Below, one piece after another: positions 33,865 to 46,276 of a DNA stretch of 64,000 nt. This stretch comes from Acephala macrosclerotiorum. Taxonomy: Eukaryota; Ascomycota; Leotiomycetes; Helotiales; Mollisiaceae. Positions within the stretch are counted from its first letter, which is position 1. Each line of letters begins with the position of its first letter. Position numbers and translations under genes: made by a program. The notes under the pieces were generated by a model. It was not told where the DNA came from, made no database searches, and saw only the letters and a list, made by a program, of their open reading frames with translations. The stretch covers positions 62,001 through 126,000 of the forward strand of contig MU119207.1 of assembly GCA_014904845.1 (NCBI GenBank), in the 5' to 3' direction.

Positions 33865-36212
33865 GTTCTTCAAAGGCGCAGCTGAATGGAAGGCCTCTGC
33901 CAATGATACTCAGAAGGCGCTTTGGTTGATTCGACAATTGGTTTGTTACTGTTTCTGGAACTTGGATAAGGGAACGTCGTGGGGGTCTGGGGAAGAAAAA
34001 AAAAGAAGGTGGGGGTTCCCTTCTACTTGAGCTTAAATACTCCAATTGGTAAATTGCGAATTGGCACTGCTTACAGTCATACAGAATTGTGGGGAGTTGT
34101 GCCATTCTTGACTAATAGCATGCAATTTCGCGCCATTGGGACAAAGGATGGCGGAATCGGGTAGAGACTCGAAGACGCCATTCGTGGCAGCCCAGTGAAT
34201 CAGGCATAACCTTGCTCTGTGGAATTTCTTGAGTCTGAAGTTCCTTCACCGCATGAAGTCAAACTCTCCCGGTCACCGAAATGCTGATACCCGGTGCTGG
34301 CGCTGCATGGATAGTGCCAGATAATATGTGCAGCTAGAATATGTGGAGTTCGTTGCGCCGTCGAAAGGCTCGTCCCGGGACACTAGTTCAACATTCCGAG
34401 TTCAACCTCATCGAGTACACGTTTGATGATACTTCCCTCTACGCGGATTAGGATCCAGCAAGACAATCTTATCATATAAAAGGTGTCTTTTGGGGTTTCG
34501 TTACCAGAAGAAATATCTGACACCCGAATACCACGGGCAGAGCACCTCCTGAATGCATGGGTCGACATCTCGAACTGTGGACCAAATATCGAACACGCCG
34601 CGAGCCTCACCGCTGGACACATTAATCGAGGCTGCAGCCGCTTGCATGACAGGAGCCACGACCATCATGCTGTTCTCATATGCAACCTCAACCAATCACT
34701 CTCCTGGTTTTCAGTTGTCTGGATGAAATATTCTCCGAGCTTTTACCTAAGCTTTTCGGGTCAGGCTCCGATTTCGCAACTTGGCTCGAGCTGGAAGCGG
34801 AGTGACGCGGAGTGACGCGGACGGATATCAACTTCGCTATAGAGTTACAATCCACCCTGGCACTTGTCCTCCTCAAACTTCACGTTCTTGCTGCACGTTT
34901 ATCAAGATAGGGCTTCCATCGTGATTAAGGGAAGAGACCCGAGTGGACTCAAGTCAATGTTCCTATTATCCTCGGTCAATGTTGCGGCCGGTACATGTGC
35001 TACATCAAGGTCCTCCTTCCAAATATCCGCCATATCTTGCAGAAACACTGAGAGGGCCCATCTTGCGATAAGAGAATGAGTTGCAACTGGCTTGTGGTGG
35101 TGTTATCGTTCCGACGAACTCCAATGCCGTTGCAAGTATACGTCATGCGTTGTTCCCGAATATTTTTAATAGATGCAACAAGTATCCGGTGGAGGAAGGT
35201 ATTGCAGCAGTATTGACAGTGTCTCGTGAAACTAATTGTCACCAGTCCTGTCGTTGACACAGCACGTTTATCTTCCGAACTACGAACAGATCCCGCAAGT
35301 GTAACGGTTCAAAGTCTCTCCCAGTCAATCTTAAAGAAACAAGCAAGACCAAGCCAGTCAGAGGTTTCTACTCTCACTCAATCACATATAGACCTACACT
35401 TGAGTCATCTGCCAGAGCCAGAGACAGCCAGAGGTCAATATGGTATTTGAAAAGCTCGAATGATAAAATCGCCCTCAATTTCCCACGGTACACCGAACAA
35501 TGGTCCAACCTCTGCTCGAGCGTCAATTCCCATCCACATGCTTTGACTTATGCTCCTTCGAGACTTGGCGCCGCCTCGCTTCCGTTGTGGTACGCTCGAT
35601 ACCTTTTGAAGGTGGGATGGCGATTGTATAGTAACACAGTTGCCCACACATAGCCATACGAAAGAGACTGTTGCTTCTTGCAGGTTTGGAGCTTTCAATC
35701 TTCCCTTTCGCTCTTGCTTACGCAAGGCGGGCCCCGAACTTTCTCCTTTCCTCGTACTTTTTATTATCCCTCAACTATAGCATTTACAACTTCTCCCAAA
35801 CTCAGTTCTTGGTTCGCTAGCTCATCACTCTTCTCATTGCTAACGTCCTCACCGGTATGGTTCACTGAGAGGCTCGCTCGATTATCGCTCGCTTCATGGC
35901 TACTTGATGGATCGTTTACGTCGAAACCCTGAGCTGCCTCTCCAGGTAATTAATACAAATGTGCATATTCGACTCGCCCCTGTCATGGTATCGTTTGATG
36001 TCTTCATGAACCGATATGTTAACGATTTCCGCAAAGCTAGAGTCGCAAACGTTGTATTTGTGCTTTCTCGGTGAGGAAGATACAAAGAGCAGTGAATCAA
36101 TCGATGACCCAAGACATTGGAGACGTGACCATGATTGAAGAGCTTCTTTCGATTGTTTCCCTCGAGACTTATGTAGACCTGATTTATTGACCACACGCAA
36201 TTCCCCCGACGA
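33865..36212. other. 2.3-kb region without a supported gene
   Basis: Only overlapping frames of 60-110 codons occur on both strands. A minus-strand stretch at 34383-34690 ('NSMMVVAPVMQAAAASINVS' and 'GVFDIWSTVRDVDPCIQEV') has protein-like composition and could be a gene relic, but no start, splice partner or family was found. The left end includes the UPF0643 upstream region. The right end is the 3' flank of the CENP-H-like gene. Confidence 0.4.
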
Positions 36213-37020
36213 TCAATCACCCTCATCGTCAAGGACAATCTCCAACAACTGAGGATCACGGGCCCAGTCAACTCCACTACCGACAATCGTGGCACTGGCA
36301 GCACCTTTCATTATTCTCCATCGTCTTTTACTAACTTTCAGCGACTCTTCGAGTTTTTCGAGTTGCTGACGTGCTTTCGGATCACTAATGTCCTCCTTCT
36401 GCGTACTTGCTTCCTCGGCAAGAGCAATCATCGTCGCTGCCAACTCAGCATTCTTGCGGCAAGTAACGACATGTTCTGTTTGAACTCGGATCAGATCATC
36501 ACGCGCAACGGAGATCTTCTTCGATGACTGTGTTAAAGCGATAGATAAGTTATCGCGCTGCTCAATATATGGCAAGAGGTCTCTGTTTATGGTTCGTTAG
36601 AAAAGTGTAAGCTAATTAGAATATACTTACTGTTCGATGATAGAAGCATTGTTGCCGGTATGGACCGCCTTTATCATCGGATTGGCAATTAATACGCTTT
36701 CGACGATACTGTTTCGCAGTTGATAGCCGGCTTTAGCTTCAAGAAGCTCTTGTTGGGTGGCAATGATCTGTTCCTCGGACACTTCATACAACTCTTCTAG
36801 GTTAAATCAGCATGACCGTAAATGAAAGTGTAAAATCAAAAATAATAATACCTTGCGGAAGAATGCCTTGTGCTTTCAGCAGCGCAACTTCCAATTGTAG
36901 CTCCTCCAAGCGGTCATAGATCTCTAGCACTCTCTTCTCATCTTCACTGAGAAGAGGCGCCTGGGGAACCTCCGCGCTCGTGAACTCTACCCCTTCCATA
37001 CCGTCTTGACTCTTGTCCAT
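36213..37020 (-). CDS. CENP-H-like inner kinetochore protein
   Basis: CDS complement(join(36213..36582,36631..36796,36852..37020)), 234 aa, three exons with 48-55 nt introns and consistent phases. The protein is almost entirely predicted coiled coil. It starts MDKSQDGMEGVEFTSAEVPQ, followed by EDEKRVLEIYDRLEELQLEV, RNSIVESVLIANPMIKAVH and EQDLLPYIEQRDNLSIALT, and ends in SATIVGSGVDWARDPQLLEI. The 'VLELYDRLEELQLE' and 'ANPxLKAVHxG' blocks are those I recall for fungal CENP-H (fission yeast Fta3), a CCAN subunit at centromeres. Assignment is by motif memory; other coiled-coil kinetochore proteins are the alternative. Confidence 0.68.
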
Positions 37021-37278
37021 GATCGTAGTGTCCTAGTGTCTTCTCTTAGTTGTGTTAAAGATGCTCGTGACTCGAGGCGCGTGAAGTTCGCGTCCACCTC
37101 TTAAAGCCTAGTGTCGGCATTACTGTGGCTAATTTAGCGTGTGGCTGTTGGTGTGGCTAGCCTAACCATCCGAAGCCTTGTGATGTGATACCGTCCTCAT
37201 ATGACTGCAACCATATCTATTCCACCGCGGTTAGAAGGATTCTGCAGCTTTTCATAGCTGTAGAACGGAGCGGTGGTG
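37021..37278. promoter_or_regulatory. divergent CENP-H-like/ATG11 promoter region
   Basis: A 258-bp gap between divergent start codons. No other feature seen. Confidence 0.45.
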
Positions 37279-40200
37279 ATGGCTATTCAAGTTTATCTTG
37301 CCCATACGGGGCAGCGACTTCAAGCTGATCCAGGAAACTTTCCAACGTGAGTTCCTACGTTGGCGAGTAAGTGACGTTATATGCTGACGCGGAACAAGAC
37401 TGGACGCCTTCAAAACCTGGGTCGCGAAGCATAGTAGTATTGCTGTTCAGGATCAAATCACTTTGACCGATCAAGGAAGGCCTGTCAAATTTCAGGGACT
37501 ATCATTGGAGGCAAGAGAATGTACCCTATTTTGCGAGACTTGAGCTGATCAAAATAGAAAGAAATATTCGTATACGACAGACGGATAGTGCAACCAAACC
37601 CTGCCTCATCTGCAAAGTCTCTCCAATCTGACATCCCCATACCTGCGAAATACAATGTCTCGAGACCGCCAGACACGATCGCTCCCGACCAGAATGACCT
37701 CCAGACATGGAGAGACCTCTTCATGCAACGGAGGTCCTGGGCGTTGAAAGTGGTAGATGACTGTGAAGTTATGTCACTCGAAGCACAACAAAGATATGGC
37801 GAAATCGAGGTCATTGCTCGAGGTGTTGATACGGCCGTGATGAACCTGGATAAACATGTTAAGTTACTAGATCAAAAGAATGCCGACATTCAGGCCTGGG
37901 CTGCAGATGTTCGAAAGGACGACCATTTGGCCAGGACGGACTGGGATGCAGCTATCAAGTGGCTACGATCTCTGCCAGCTTCGTACGATATGATCAAGTT
38001 CATAACCGGTCGCGACATTCGCAAAGGGCAACATCAGCCAACACTCGAAGATTTGGTAGATGGCGAAGAGGTGAAGAAAGCTGGGAAAGACGTCCGCGCA
38101 ATATCGAGCAGCTTGAATCAGGGTAGTGCTAGTCTTGGCTCCCAGGTCGACGAAGTCATCAGGAGGACCGATGGATTGCTCGATAGGATTGAGAAAAGCC
38201 CTGCTCTGTCGGTCATTGGCCGTGGAGATGAACCGGGGCAGCTGATGCAGGATATTGAGGCCATTGCAAAAAAGATCAGTAGTGACTATGAGAATGTCGT
38301 AGGCTACTCAAATACGTCCAAGAACGTCATACAAGCTTCGAAGTCAGCCCTCATACACACCAGAAATTTCCTCCCCAATCTTTCAAAGCGGAGCTTAGAG
38401 ATGGATAATATCTTGCGTACGGTAACGGAGACGCGGAACGCGGTTGCCGCTGACTCCTTGGATGCCATGCGAGATATTGCTTTGGTGACTACGATGGTAT
38501 CCGAAGCGAATGCAGCGTTCGCAGCTATGCAATTGAATGGGGATGCATTTGACGCAATCAACCTTCTTTCCACGGTCAATGCATTGCCAGTAACATACGC
38601 ATCTTTCATGGCAGAAGCAATCCGTCGACGGGAATGGAACGACAAGGTCAGATCAGATTCATCCACATTAGCAAACGAGATGGCGGCCTTCCAAGATGAG
38701 GAGTCGAAGAGAAGAAGAAAATGGCAAAAATCAACTGGTGCTGCTCTCTGGGGTGAAAAGGCTGAACGAAAGGTCATCGGCTTAGAGGTCAATCTTCTCG
38801 GTGACGAGGATGATTGGCCTCAAGTGGCGAGACAAGACCTTGAAAGTTTGCTTGAGATTTTGAAATCTCAAGATGCGAAAGCTGGAGTTGTTGCCGATAT
38901 ATCCAAAATTATTTCTGATTTGAACAATCCTACAAAGCAGCAGAGCAAGCGGGCGAAAGCTTTCAAGGCTGGCAGTATCCACGAAAACGCACTTGGTCGG
39001 AGTGCACTTCTGATGCGTGGTGATGACGATCTTATTCGAGTACTTCAAGAGGCAAAGCAGAAGATTGAGAGTAAGCTCAAGACTGCCGAAAGTCGAGTGC
39101 GACGATTGGAGGATCTTCTTCACCGACAAAGCCAAGTGACGAGGACGTCAACTGGCAATGTTTTCCAACCATCTGGGTATCCTAGCCCTGACACGGGTGC
39201 TGTAGCGAATCCTCTTGCATCGCCTCGACTTCATGAGGACATCTCCCGTCGTTCATCGGTCTCTTCACGCCGCTTCTCAGCGAATCAAGGAGCTGATGAG
39301 AAGGCAGTTCAGCAGAAACTCCTCTCCCTAGAAGCTGAGCTTATTGCAGAGCGAGCAAAGTCAGCTGGCTTGGAAAGCGAGATCTCTGCGCGGAAGACCT
39401 CAGCAGACAATATGCAGGCTCAAGTCGATGAAGCCACATCCACCAAGAAAGATCTCATGGAAAACTTCGAGGCTCAGCAGCGTGAATTCTTAGAAGAACG
39501 CAAGTCCTTGGAAGAAGAGATCAAACAGTACAAGGCGCGACTAGAGGAGCTCGAGGACGAAATGGAGAGATACCTTGGCTCCAGAGAGAACGAGAGGACC
39601 ACGACTGATGAGCGTGTTCGCTTACTCGAGGTCGAGCTTGAGAGAGTTCGCAAGGAAGCTGCCTTAGAAGCTCAAAAGTCCCAAGGCCAGGTGGATTTCC
39701 TTCGGAACGATGCAAAGATGCAACGGGAGGCCAACGAAGCACTCGAAAAACAGTTACAGAGGTCACGAGATGAGAACAGGGAACTCTTGGCTCGTGCTGA
39801 AAAAGCTGAGCATTCCTCTACTTTGCAGATGAAAGTGCTTCAGGATGTGCACGCTCAAGTTTCACCTGACTCTGCCGTCCCGGAAGATGTCAGTGAGCTA
39901 GCCGATGCGTTAGTCACCATATCTGGAGATCTGGTAGCCGAGTTATCCTCCATCAAGAGCGACTCTGCGATCGCCAGATCTGATCGGGATACTGCTCAAG
40001 CTGCCATCGTCGAACTCAAGTCTGAAATCGAGGCCCTCAGAGAGAAGTTGTCAGCAGAAGAAGCAGAGGCGTTCCAGCTTCGTGAGACATTGTCCGGAGA
40101 GCGTGCTAAGTTCGCAGCACTGGAAACAGAACTGGCTGATGAGCGAATGCAATTGTCTGCCTTGAGAACTAAGATTGCTGATGGTGAAACTGGCTCGGAG

Positions 40201-41559
40201 GCTATGCGTCTGCGCCTTGAAGAAGAGGAGAAAAAAGTCACCAACATGTCTGAGGATCTTGCTGCTCGCCAGTCACGCATTGGAAGCCTCGAGGAAGAAC
40301 TCAAATCTGTGCAAGAGAAATACCAGTCAGCCCATCTTAAGCACGAAAAGCTCAATTCCCGCTTTGAGGCTCGCACATCGCGCGCAAAGGATCTGACTCA
40401 GAGAGTCTATGCACAGAACGATCGTCTTTGCAGACTTCTAGAGCGCCTGAGCTACTCCGTAACAAGAGAGGGCAATTCAATGACCATCCAAAGATTGCCT
40501 AGGCCAGAGCGCTCTGGTAATGCAAATGATTCGTCGGATCCAGGATCTTCAGTAAGACGAAACATCTCCGGAGCAATGAATAGAAAGCCTATGGTCGACA
40601 GTGGGGACCTTGACCTTCTATATTGGATGCAAAATGAGGATTCTGACGTCGAGAGCGAGAAATACGAGGCATATCTTAACGCCATCGGTAGCTTCGATGT
40701 TGAACAGTTCTGTGAGGTCATCACTAAACGAGTTAAGGATATGGAATACACGGCGAAGAAGTACTCTAAAGATGCTCGTGCCTACCGAGAGAAATCACAT
40801 TCCGCCCAAAAGGAGGCTCATGAGAAGATTGCATTCAAGAATTTCAAGGAAGGCGATCTTGCATTATTTCTACCAACACGCAATCAAGCCACTGGAGCAT
40901 GGGCTGCCTTCAATGTTGGAGCTCCACACTATTTCTTGAGGGAGCAGGAATCTCACAAGCTTCGAACACGAGATTGGCTCCTCGCTCGTATCCACAAGAT
41001 TGAAGACCGGGTCGTGGATCTGTCGAAGTCTATGTCTAGTGCTCATCTCAATGTGTCGGATGGCAGATCCTTTGGTGAGACCAGTAATGGAGGAGACTCA
41101 TTCGAAGACGATAACCCGTTCGACCTCTCTGATGGCCTCCGCTGGTATCTCATCGATGCTGCTGAAGAGAAACCCGGTGCTCCGTCTACCCCCGGACTCG
41201 GCAAGAGCACAGTCGCTAGCACGAACGACTACGCTACCGGTACGCCCATTCGAAGGAGCAAGAAGTCATCAAGCAGCGGTGTTGAGGGTATCAATAAGAC
41301 TCTCAGCAAGAGTCTCGACAGCAGGCGCAGTAGCAACAACTCAAAGAAGTCTGTTGCAGCTGTCAACACCCTCATCAAGACGAGCTCAACGACAGATACA
41401 GCATCTCTGAAAGCTGTAGCCACTACACAGACTAGTGGCGAGGCTTCTGAACCACAGAATATCGCATCATCAAGCAGGCAAGAGGGCATAGGAAGCGAAG
41501 ACAAGGTACTAAACCCGGAGGGGCGAAACACTCACATTGACAACCTGCTGGGCCCTTGA
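37279..41559 (+). CDS. ATG11: autophagy scaffold protein Atg11
   Basis: Scaffold for selective autophagy that links cargo receptors to the Atg1 kinase at the phagophore assembly site. CDS join(37279..37346,37399..37510,37558..41559), 1393 aa, the usual size in filamentous fungi. The N-terminal ubiquitin-like segment MAIQVYLAHTGQRLQADPGN continues with TLTDQGRPVKFQGLSLE-KEIFVYDRR after splicing. Atg17-like helices fill residues 100-500 (TWRDLFMQRRSWALKVVDDC). A long coiled coil runs from about 640 to 1030. The C-terminal Atg11 domain contains FKEGDLALFLPTRN, GAPHYFLREQESHKLRTRDW and RIHKIEDRVVDLS. Intron 2 uses a GC donor (GAG|GCAAGA); the only nearby GT would create a stop. The Ser-rich tail is probably disordered. 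Confidence 0.95.
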
Positions 41560-42237
41560 ACAAACGCTGATGAAGCGTGTAGAACATAACAAAGCCTGGG
41601 ACAAGTCCTAGCAAGAAATCCATGATCTGGGATTCCCTATGGTCACTGGACCTTTCTTTAGAGAGCGGGAAACATAAAAAGTGAGGACTCGGAATAGACG
41701 TGGGCATGGCATTGGCGTTTGAATCCATAGGCATTTCAGCGAGGCGAATATTAGGTAGGGCATCGGCGTGTCCTTTTGGAATTTGTTCAATTTGATGTCG
41801 TACTACGGCGGACACGCGAATGATACCACTTTGCATTGCTGAGAATTAACATCCTTTGTCTCGAGTTTCTTTTCATTGGTTGTGAGTGATCGTATGCACT
41901 GTGATGCGCGTATGCTTCACAGGATCGCATGCATTGGTGATCCAGGTCTGGCTAAACTGAATGTGGATGGAGCTACATGATCGTGGAGATTGTCCCTTGC
42001 TTGCTGATTGGTACCTCATTGAGTCGTGGGTCGAGTGAATGCGTACCTCTAGGAACCTTTCCCAGCCGTGAATACCCTGCCATGCTTCATCCATCTTCGA
42101 TTAAGCTTGAGAATCCTAGACGAGATTCGATAATGTCGAGATATTATTTCCAGGTGAGATATAGACATTGTCGTCGTGATAAAGATATTTGAGCACTAGG
42201 ACCTGGTAGACCTCGACTTCAGAACCAATCACTCAAT
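41560..42237. other. intergenic: ATG11 3' flank and MOSC promoter
   Basis: About 680 bp, no coding signal. Short minus-strand frames only. Confidence 0.4.
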
Positions 42238-42833
42238 ATGTCTGTCGTCTCGGTCTCAATATCGCTCTCACATTCCTTTGAGAAGATGCCAACATCTTAC
42301 ATCTATCTCTTGCCCGAGCAAGGAGTACAAGGTGATGCGCAGTAAGCTTTACATTCTCTACACATATATCAAACCCAAATGCTTCATTTTCTTCATACTA
42401 AAGCTCTCCCAGCTGCGGATCACCCTCCTCTAATCCTCGCCAAGTCCACATAATCGATTCCTCCCTCTTCACATCTCTCGCAAAATCCTCGTCCAAATAC
42501 CCCTCCTTCCAGCTCTCTCCAGGCTCTCTTGGTGAAAATATCACCACCTCATCACTGGACCCTTTCTCCCTGTCCGAAGGTACGCGTCTCCATTTCGGGG
42601 ATCACGAAGATCATCCTGTAGTCAAGATCACAGGATTGCGAGAGCCGAAGAAGAGGTTGGATGAATGGCCGGAGGGATTGCTAGAGAGGTGTGCGGTGAA
42701 GGATAAGAAGGGAAGGAAGGTCGGGACGAAGATTGGGGTTTATGCGACGGTAGTTAAGGAGGGTTATGTGCGAGCGGGGTGTGTGGTGGGGGTAGAGAGT
42801 CCGAAGACATTTAGTGAGTATCTGTGTAGATAG
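42238..42833 (+). CDS. stand-alone MOSC-domain protein
   Basis: CDS join(42238..42341,42404..42833), 177 aa. MOSC domains are the molybdenum-cofactor-sulfurase C-terminal fold, and small single-domain members handle sulfur or metal-sulfur transfer. The 62-nt intron joins 'YIYLLPEQGVQGDAH' to 'NPRQVHIIDSSLF'. Then come SPGSLGENITTSSLDPFSLS, GTRLHFGD and ITGLREPKKRLDEWPEGLLE with the conserved Cys in LERCAVKD, and GVYATVVKEGYVRAGCVV. This is the GEN/ITTxxLxL...GA/GTxLxxG layout of YiiM-like MOSC proteins. Substrate unknown. Start: the first ATG gives an unusual Ser/Val-rich N-terminus, and a second ATG 16 codons on (MPTSYIYLLPEQ) is as likely. Confidence 0.8.
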
Positions 42834-43879
42834 GCGAGAGGTCCAAATTGGAGATGTCTTGTTTCTTGTGTGCATATACAAATGAGATGGAGTGCACGTT
42901 TATTACATGATAATATTGCGTTGATGTTATACGAACCCTGAGGATTGAGTCCAGAGGAAGGATGAAAGAACGAGAAGAAGGGGAAGGAAAGATTTCTGTA
43001 GGGGGTAGGGGCTTATAGTTGATGCTAATCCTGATCTGACTGTACGCTTTTTCTCGTTGTGGCCATGATCATCGCGAAGAACTCATTTGCGCGCATTCCC
43101 AAAAGCCAACTCGCCAGAACGATGTCGTGGACGCGCCTGCTCGATGCTTGGAGAAGGAACTCTCTCGCTAGCGTGAGTGTAACGAGGTAAGCCCCTCTCG
43201 AATATTCTCCCCACCATTATCCGTCACCAACTTGGAGCATTTCTTGCTGGAATTGAGATTCCAGTGGACGGAAATTGGCATGGCCATTTGGTATCAGAAA
43301 GCAATATTTAAATCCGCCATCTTGTTCGGTTACCCTCTTTCCCCCTCTATCAAGTCAGTAAGTAGCACTCCCATGAGTTGTGATGCCTAATCTTTGAGCT
43401 TGGTCAAGCAATTGCTAGAACCTAAAGCGACACATTACCTACCCTCCTCCTTAGATGAGATTAGGAACATGTTTATATAAATGTTTATATATACGATTTC
43501 TTACACGAAAATATTGCGTCACTAAGTTGCGATACAAAAGGTTCATTACAGTGTGTCGGGCTTGAAGCTACGTTGTTGGCCTCGATACTCGTAAATCAAA
43601 AACTTGCCTATCATGCTTGTTATCCCAGATTCGAAACCGGAGTACAATTGACGAGCCTTTTTTTCTGTTAAGTATTGAAAAGGAAGGGTCCGAAATGGCA
43701 CTCTTATGAGTCAATGCTTTCCGAGGTGCTCGGTAGTGACTTCGCTTGATTAAAGGGGGAGCTGTGTCTTAATTAGGAACGTTAAGTATCGAAAGTTCAC
43801 CTTCAGGGTAAATATACGACTGTAGAATATCAATAACTTTTAAGGTATAGGGAATTATCCATATAACCCAAAGGACTTG
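42834..43879. other. 1-kb intergenic region
   Basis: No open frame of note and no RNA gene recognised. Somewhat AT-rich from about 43380 on. Confidence 0.4.
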
Positions 43880-44691
43880 TCAGAACAGCATAAAATACGC
43901 CAACACCAAGAGGGTAAAAAACATCTGCAGAAGTCGCCAGGGAAGGGGTTGTAGAAGCCAACCACCTTCAAAATGCAATCGCACAACCACATGTAGATCA
44001 AATAACTCTTCCTTGTGCTTAAAATGGAAGCAGAACTCTAATGCAATATCATCAACCCATGCTGGGGAGTCCAGGATCAATACGCCACCAATATTATCTT
44101 CGAACGAGCTATACATGCCAATCAAATATCCGACTCGACTACTCGGCTTCCTTCGGGGGTCTACCTGCTCGATATGTGTGCATGCTGTGTTGAGTATGCT
44201 ACGTAGATGCGAGCAAGCCTTGGTAGATTCTATTACCCACATTTGCAAGCGATTTCTATTTTCCTCAAGACCACTTCGGGCGGTCGCTAGGTTGAAAACA
44301 TTGGCCATACAACCATGGCCGGATCCCAAGGATCCATAGAATCCAAGTAGAACCCTAAATTGGACAGAGAGCCTCGAAGACGTTCAGGTTCCCCGTTCAA
44401 TTGAGGTATTGCTGCAGGTATCCAGGAGATTGTTTCGGAATAACCTTGTAGATCAGCAAGGTGTAAGCCGAGATTAGATGATTGTCGTGCTGGATCGTAT
44501 TCTTGGCATATGTTAATCCTGATGCCGAATCCCTCAATTTTTTGACCTCCAAATTCTTGACCATTTAGACATGCTCTGTCTATATCTTGTTCCGTGTTTG
44601 ATACTATTTGAGAAGGTAGGTGATAGGAGCAGGAAGAGGATGCTGGAGTCTTGAAAGTGGCAAGTAGGAGGCTACCGTCTGAACTCTCCAT
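43880..44691 (-). pseudogene. hypothetical protein gene with an apparent frameshift
   Basis: Two overlapping minus-strand frames, 44287-44691 (starts MESSDGSLLLATFKTPASSS) and 43880-44329 (RNRLQMWVIESTKACSHLRS onward), both look protein-like. They overlap by about 40 bp around GGATCCTTGGGATCCGG. No intron with sensible splice sites joins them, so a one-base shift near 44,300-44,330 is the simplest reading. The second frame ends in a hydrophobic C-terminus (LLQMFFTLLVLAYFMLF), possibly a tail anchor. I do not recognise the family. It could also be two small genes, or one frame could be chance. Confidence 0.35.
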
Positions 44692-44714
44692 AATTCAATA
44701 CACATAGGTTGCTC

Positions 44715-46190
44715 TCACAGCTCGAGCCCAGTGAAGGAAGTGCCGAGATTGTTTGGAACACTCAAAGGACGTGACTTCAAGTCCATGGAAGTCCCGAACC
44801 TTTCTTCCATGCCGAAGTAAGGATCGCCGGCTTCGTCCATGTTCAAGGAGGTGTTGGATGGATCATATAATCTGAAAGTCCCAACGGCTGGAAGTAGGGC
44901 TGTCTCGATTGCTTCGCACTGCTTAGGCTTGTCCCTGCTTGGTTGCGGCATATTCCTTGGTCAGTTATGCACAAGACGAATATGACAATCATAGTTGTCC
45001 TTGCGTGGGAAAGAGGCGTGGCAACTGGGATCAGGGCAAAGGAAGCTTGTTTGAACTGCAAGATGTTCTGGGTGGCAGCTGCGTTTGTGACGTTCGAGAT
45101 CATTTTTCTTTCCAAAACCGTCTTGATGGTACTGGCAGTCAAGATCCGAGCACTTATGGGGCCTGATGTGCGAGGTTCTGACGTGTTTCCTAGAATTCAG
45201 TTAACAATACATCCGAAAGGCTAGTGATGCTTGCAGCAATTTACCTGAGCAAGTACTGTCGAGAAAAAGATTTCTGACATGTCAGACAAGGGAATGTCGA
45301 CTCTAGGCCAAGGAAACCAACGGGGGAAGTGGGACTCTGTGAGGTGCTTTCTTGAGTGCTGTCTTCCGCACTTGGCCGATCGGCGGGAACCGAAGATAAT
45401 TCTCTCGTAGACGTACTGGTCTCCTGGAAGCTTTCTGATTGCCGCTCTTGAGGATGACGAGGAGCTTCAAAGAAAGAAGCTGACTCCGGGGAGGTGATTG
45501 ACGACGGTGTGGCCGCTGGTGCAGACTGTGGGCTCGAATTGGACAGAAGTAGGGCTGCTTGGCAAGGACTGGAGGATGGAGCTGTGGCAGAGGGAGTCGG
45601 AGAGTATGCCAAGGTAGTGGGCAACGTGTCTTGAGAAGAAACGCTAATTGAAGGCTCAGCAGGGGACAGGCTTGTTTCGTTCTCAAGTCTGTTGGAAGTT
45701 GTTTCGGTAATAGTATCAAAGTGACGGTGCCGGAAGGCGTGATTAGGGTTGCTACAAGACTTGACAATCTCAACCTCCCAGAGGTTGACATATGCAGAGC
45801 CCGGATTGCTACGGTAGTAATCTGTATCATGGTTCCCGAGATATGTCGGGATGGGTGGTGCGCAAAGACGGTAGTGTCTTCGCACGGGTTTTGAAGAAAC
45901 AGCGCAAGGCTGTCAGGTTGCTCAAAGAAGGAGTGGTATCGATGCAAGGGCAATAGGTGGAGCTTGAAGGTCCCTGCTCGCAGGGCGAGAGAGGATTTGA
46001 AAGTTTCGAAGTTGTTTTTGAATTTGACGATACTATTCTGCGTAAATTGTGTAAAGAAGAACGGAGCTGGGGCAAACTTAAGTTGATATACGCCTTTTCC
46101 ATTAGGCAGGTGAGGCGCACCGTCCCCAGCCTCGCTGCAATTGCCCAATCGCAGCTGATGAGTTTTGTGCAACAGTCTTGAGGCCTTCAA
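44715..46190 (-). pseudogene. C2H2 zinc-finger gene with frameshift and in-frame stop
   Basis: Minus strand. An N-terminal block in one frame (QNSIVKFKNNFETFKSSLAL, HLLPLHRYHSFFEQPDSLAL) continues near 45,890 in another frame (RRHYRLCAPPIPTYLGNHDT, NPGSAYVNLWEVEIVKSC) with no usable intron between. A Ser/Pro-rich linker leads to the finger FPCLTCQKSFSRQYLLR. An intron of about 55 nt (ends ...ATTCTAG) joins it to KHVRTSHIRPHKCSDLDC, then KKNDLERHKRSCH and FLCPDPSCHASFPRKDNYDC. After LVHN a TGA (44961-44963) interrupts a frame that stays open for a further 80 codons to 44715. No start ATG is found upstream before the neighbouring gene's 3' end. Fungal-type multi-finger transcription factor, probably broken and 5'-truncated. 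Confidence 0.6.
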
Positions 46191-46276
46191 CAGGGCTGAA
46201 ACAGCATTCCCTCAACAGACCGTCACTTAAAAAGTATTAGGTTCAGGGCTGAGACAAATCCATGTGGACCCAAGAG

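Noticed and set aside
34383..34695. Protein-like minus-strand frames with NSMMVVAPVMQAAAASINVS
   Set aside because: No start, family or splice structure. At most a relic.
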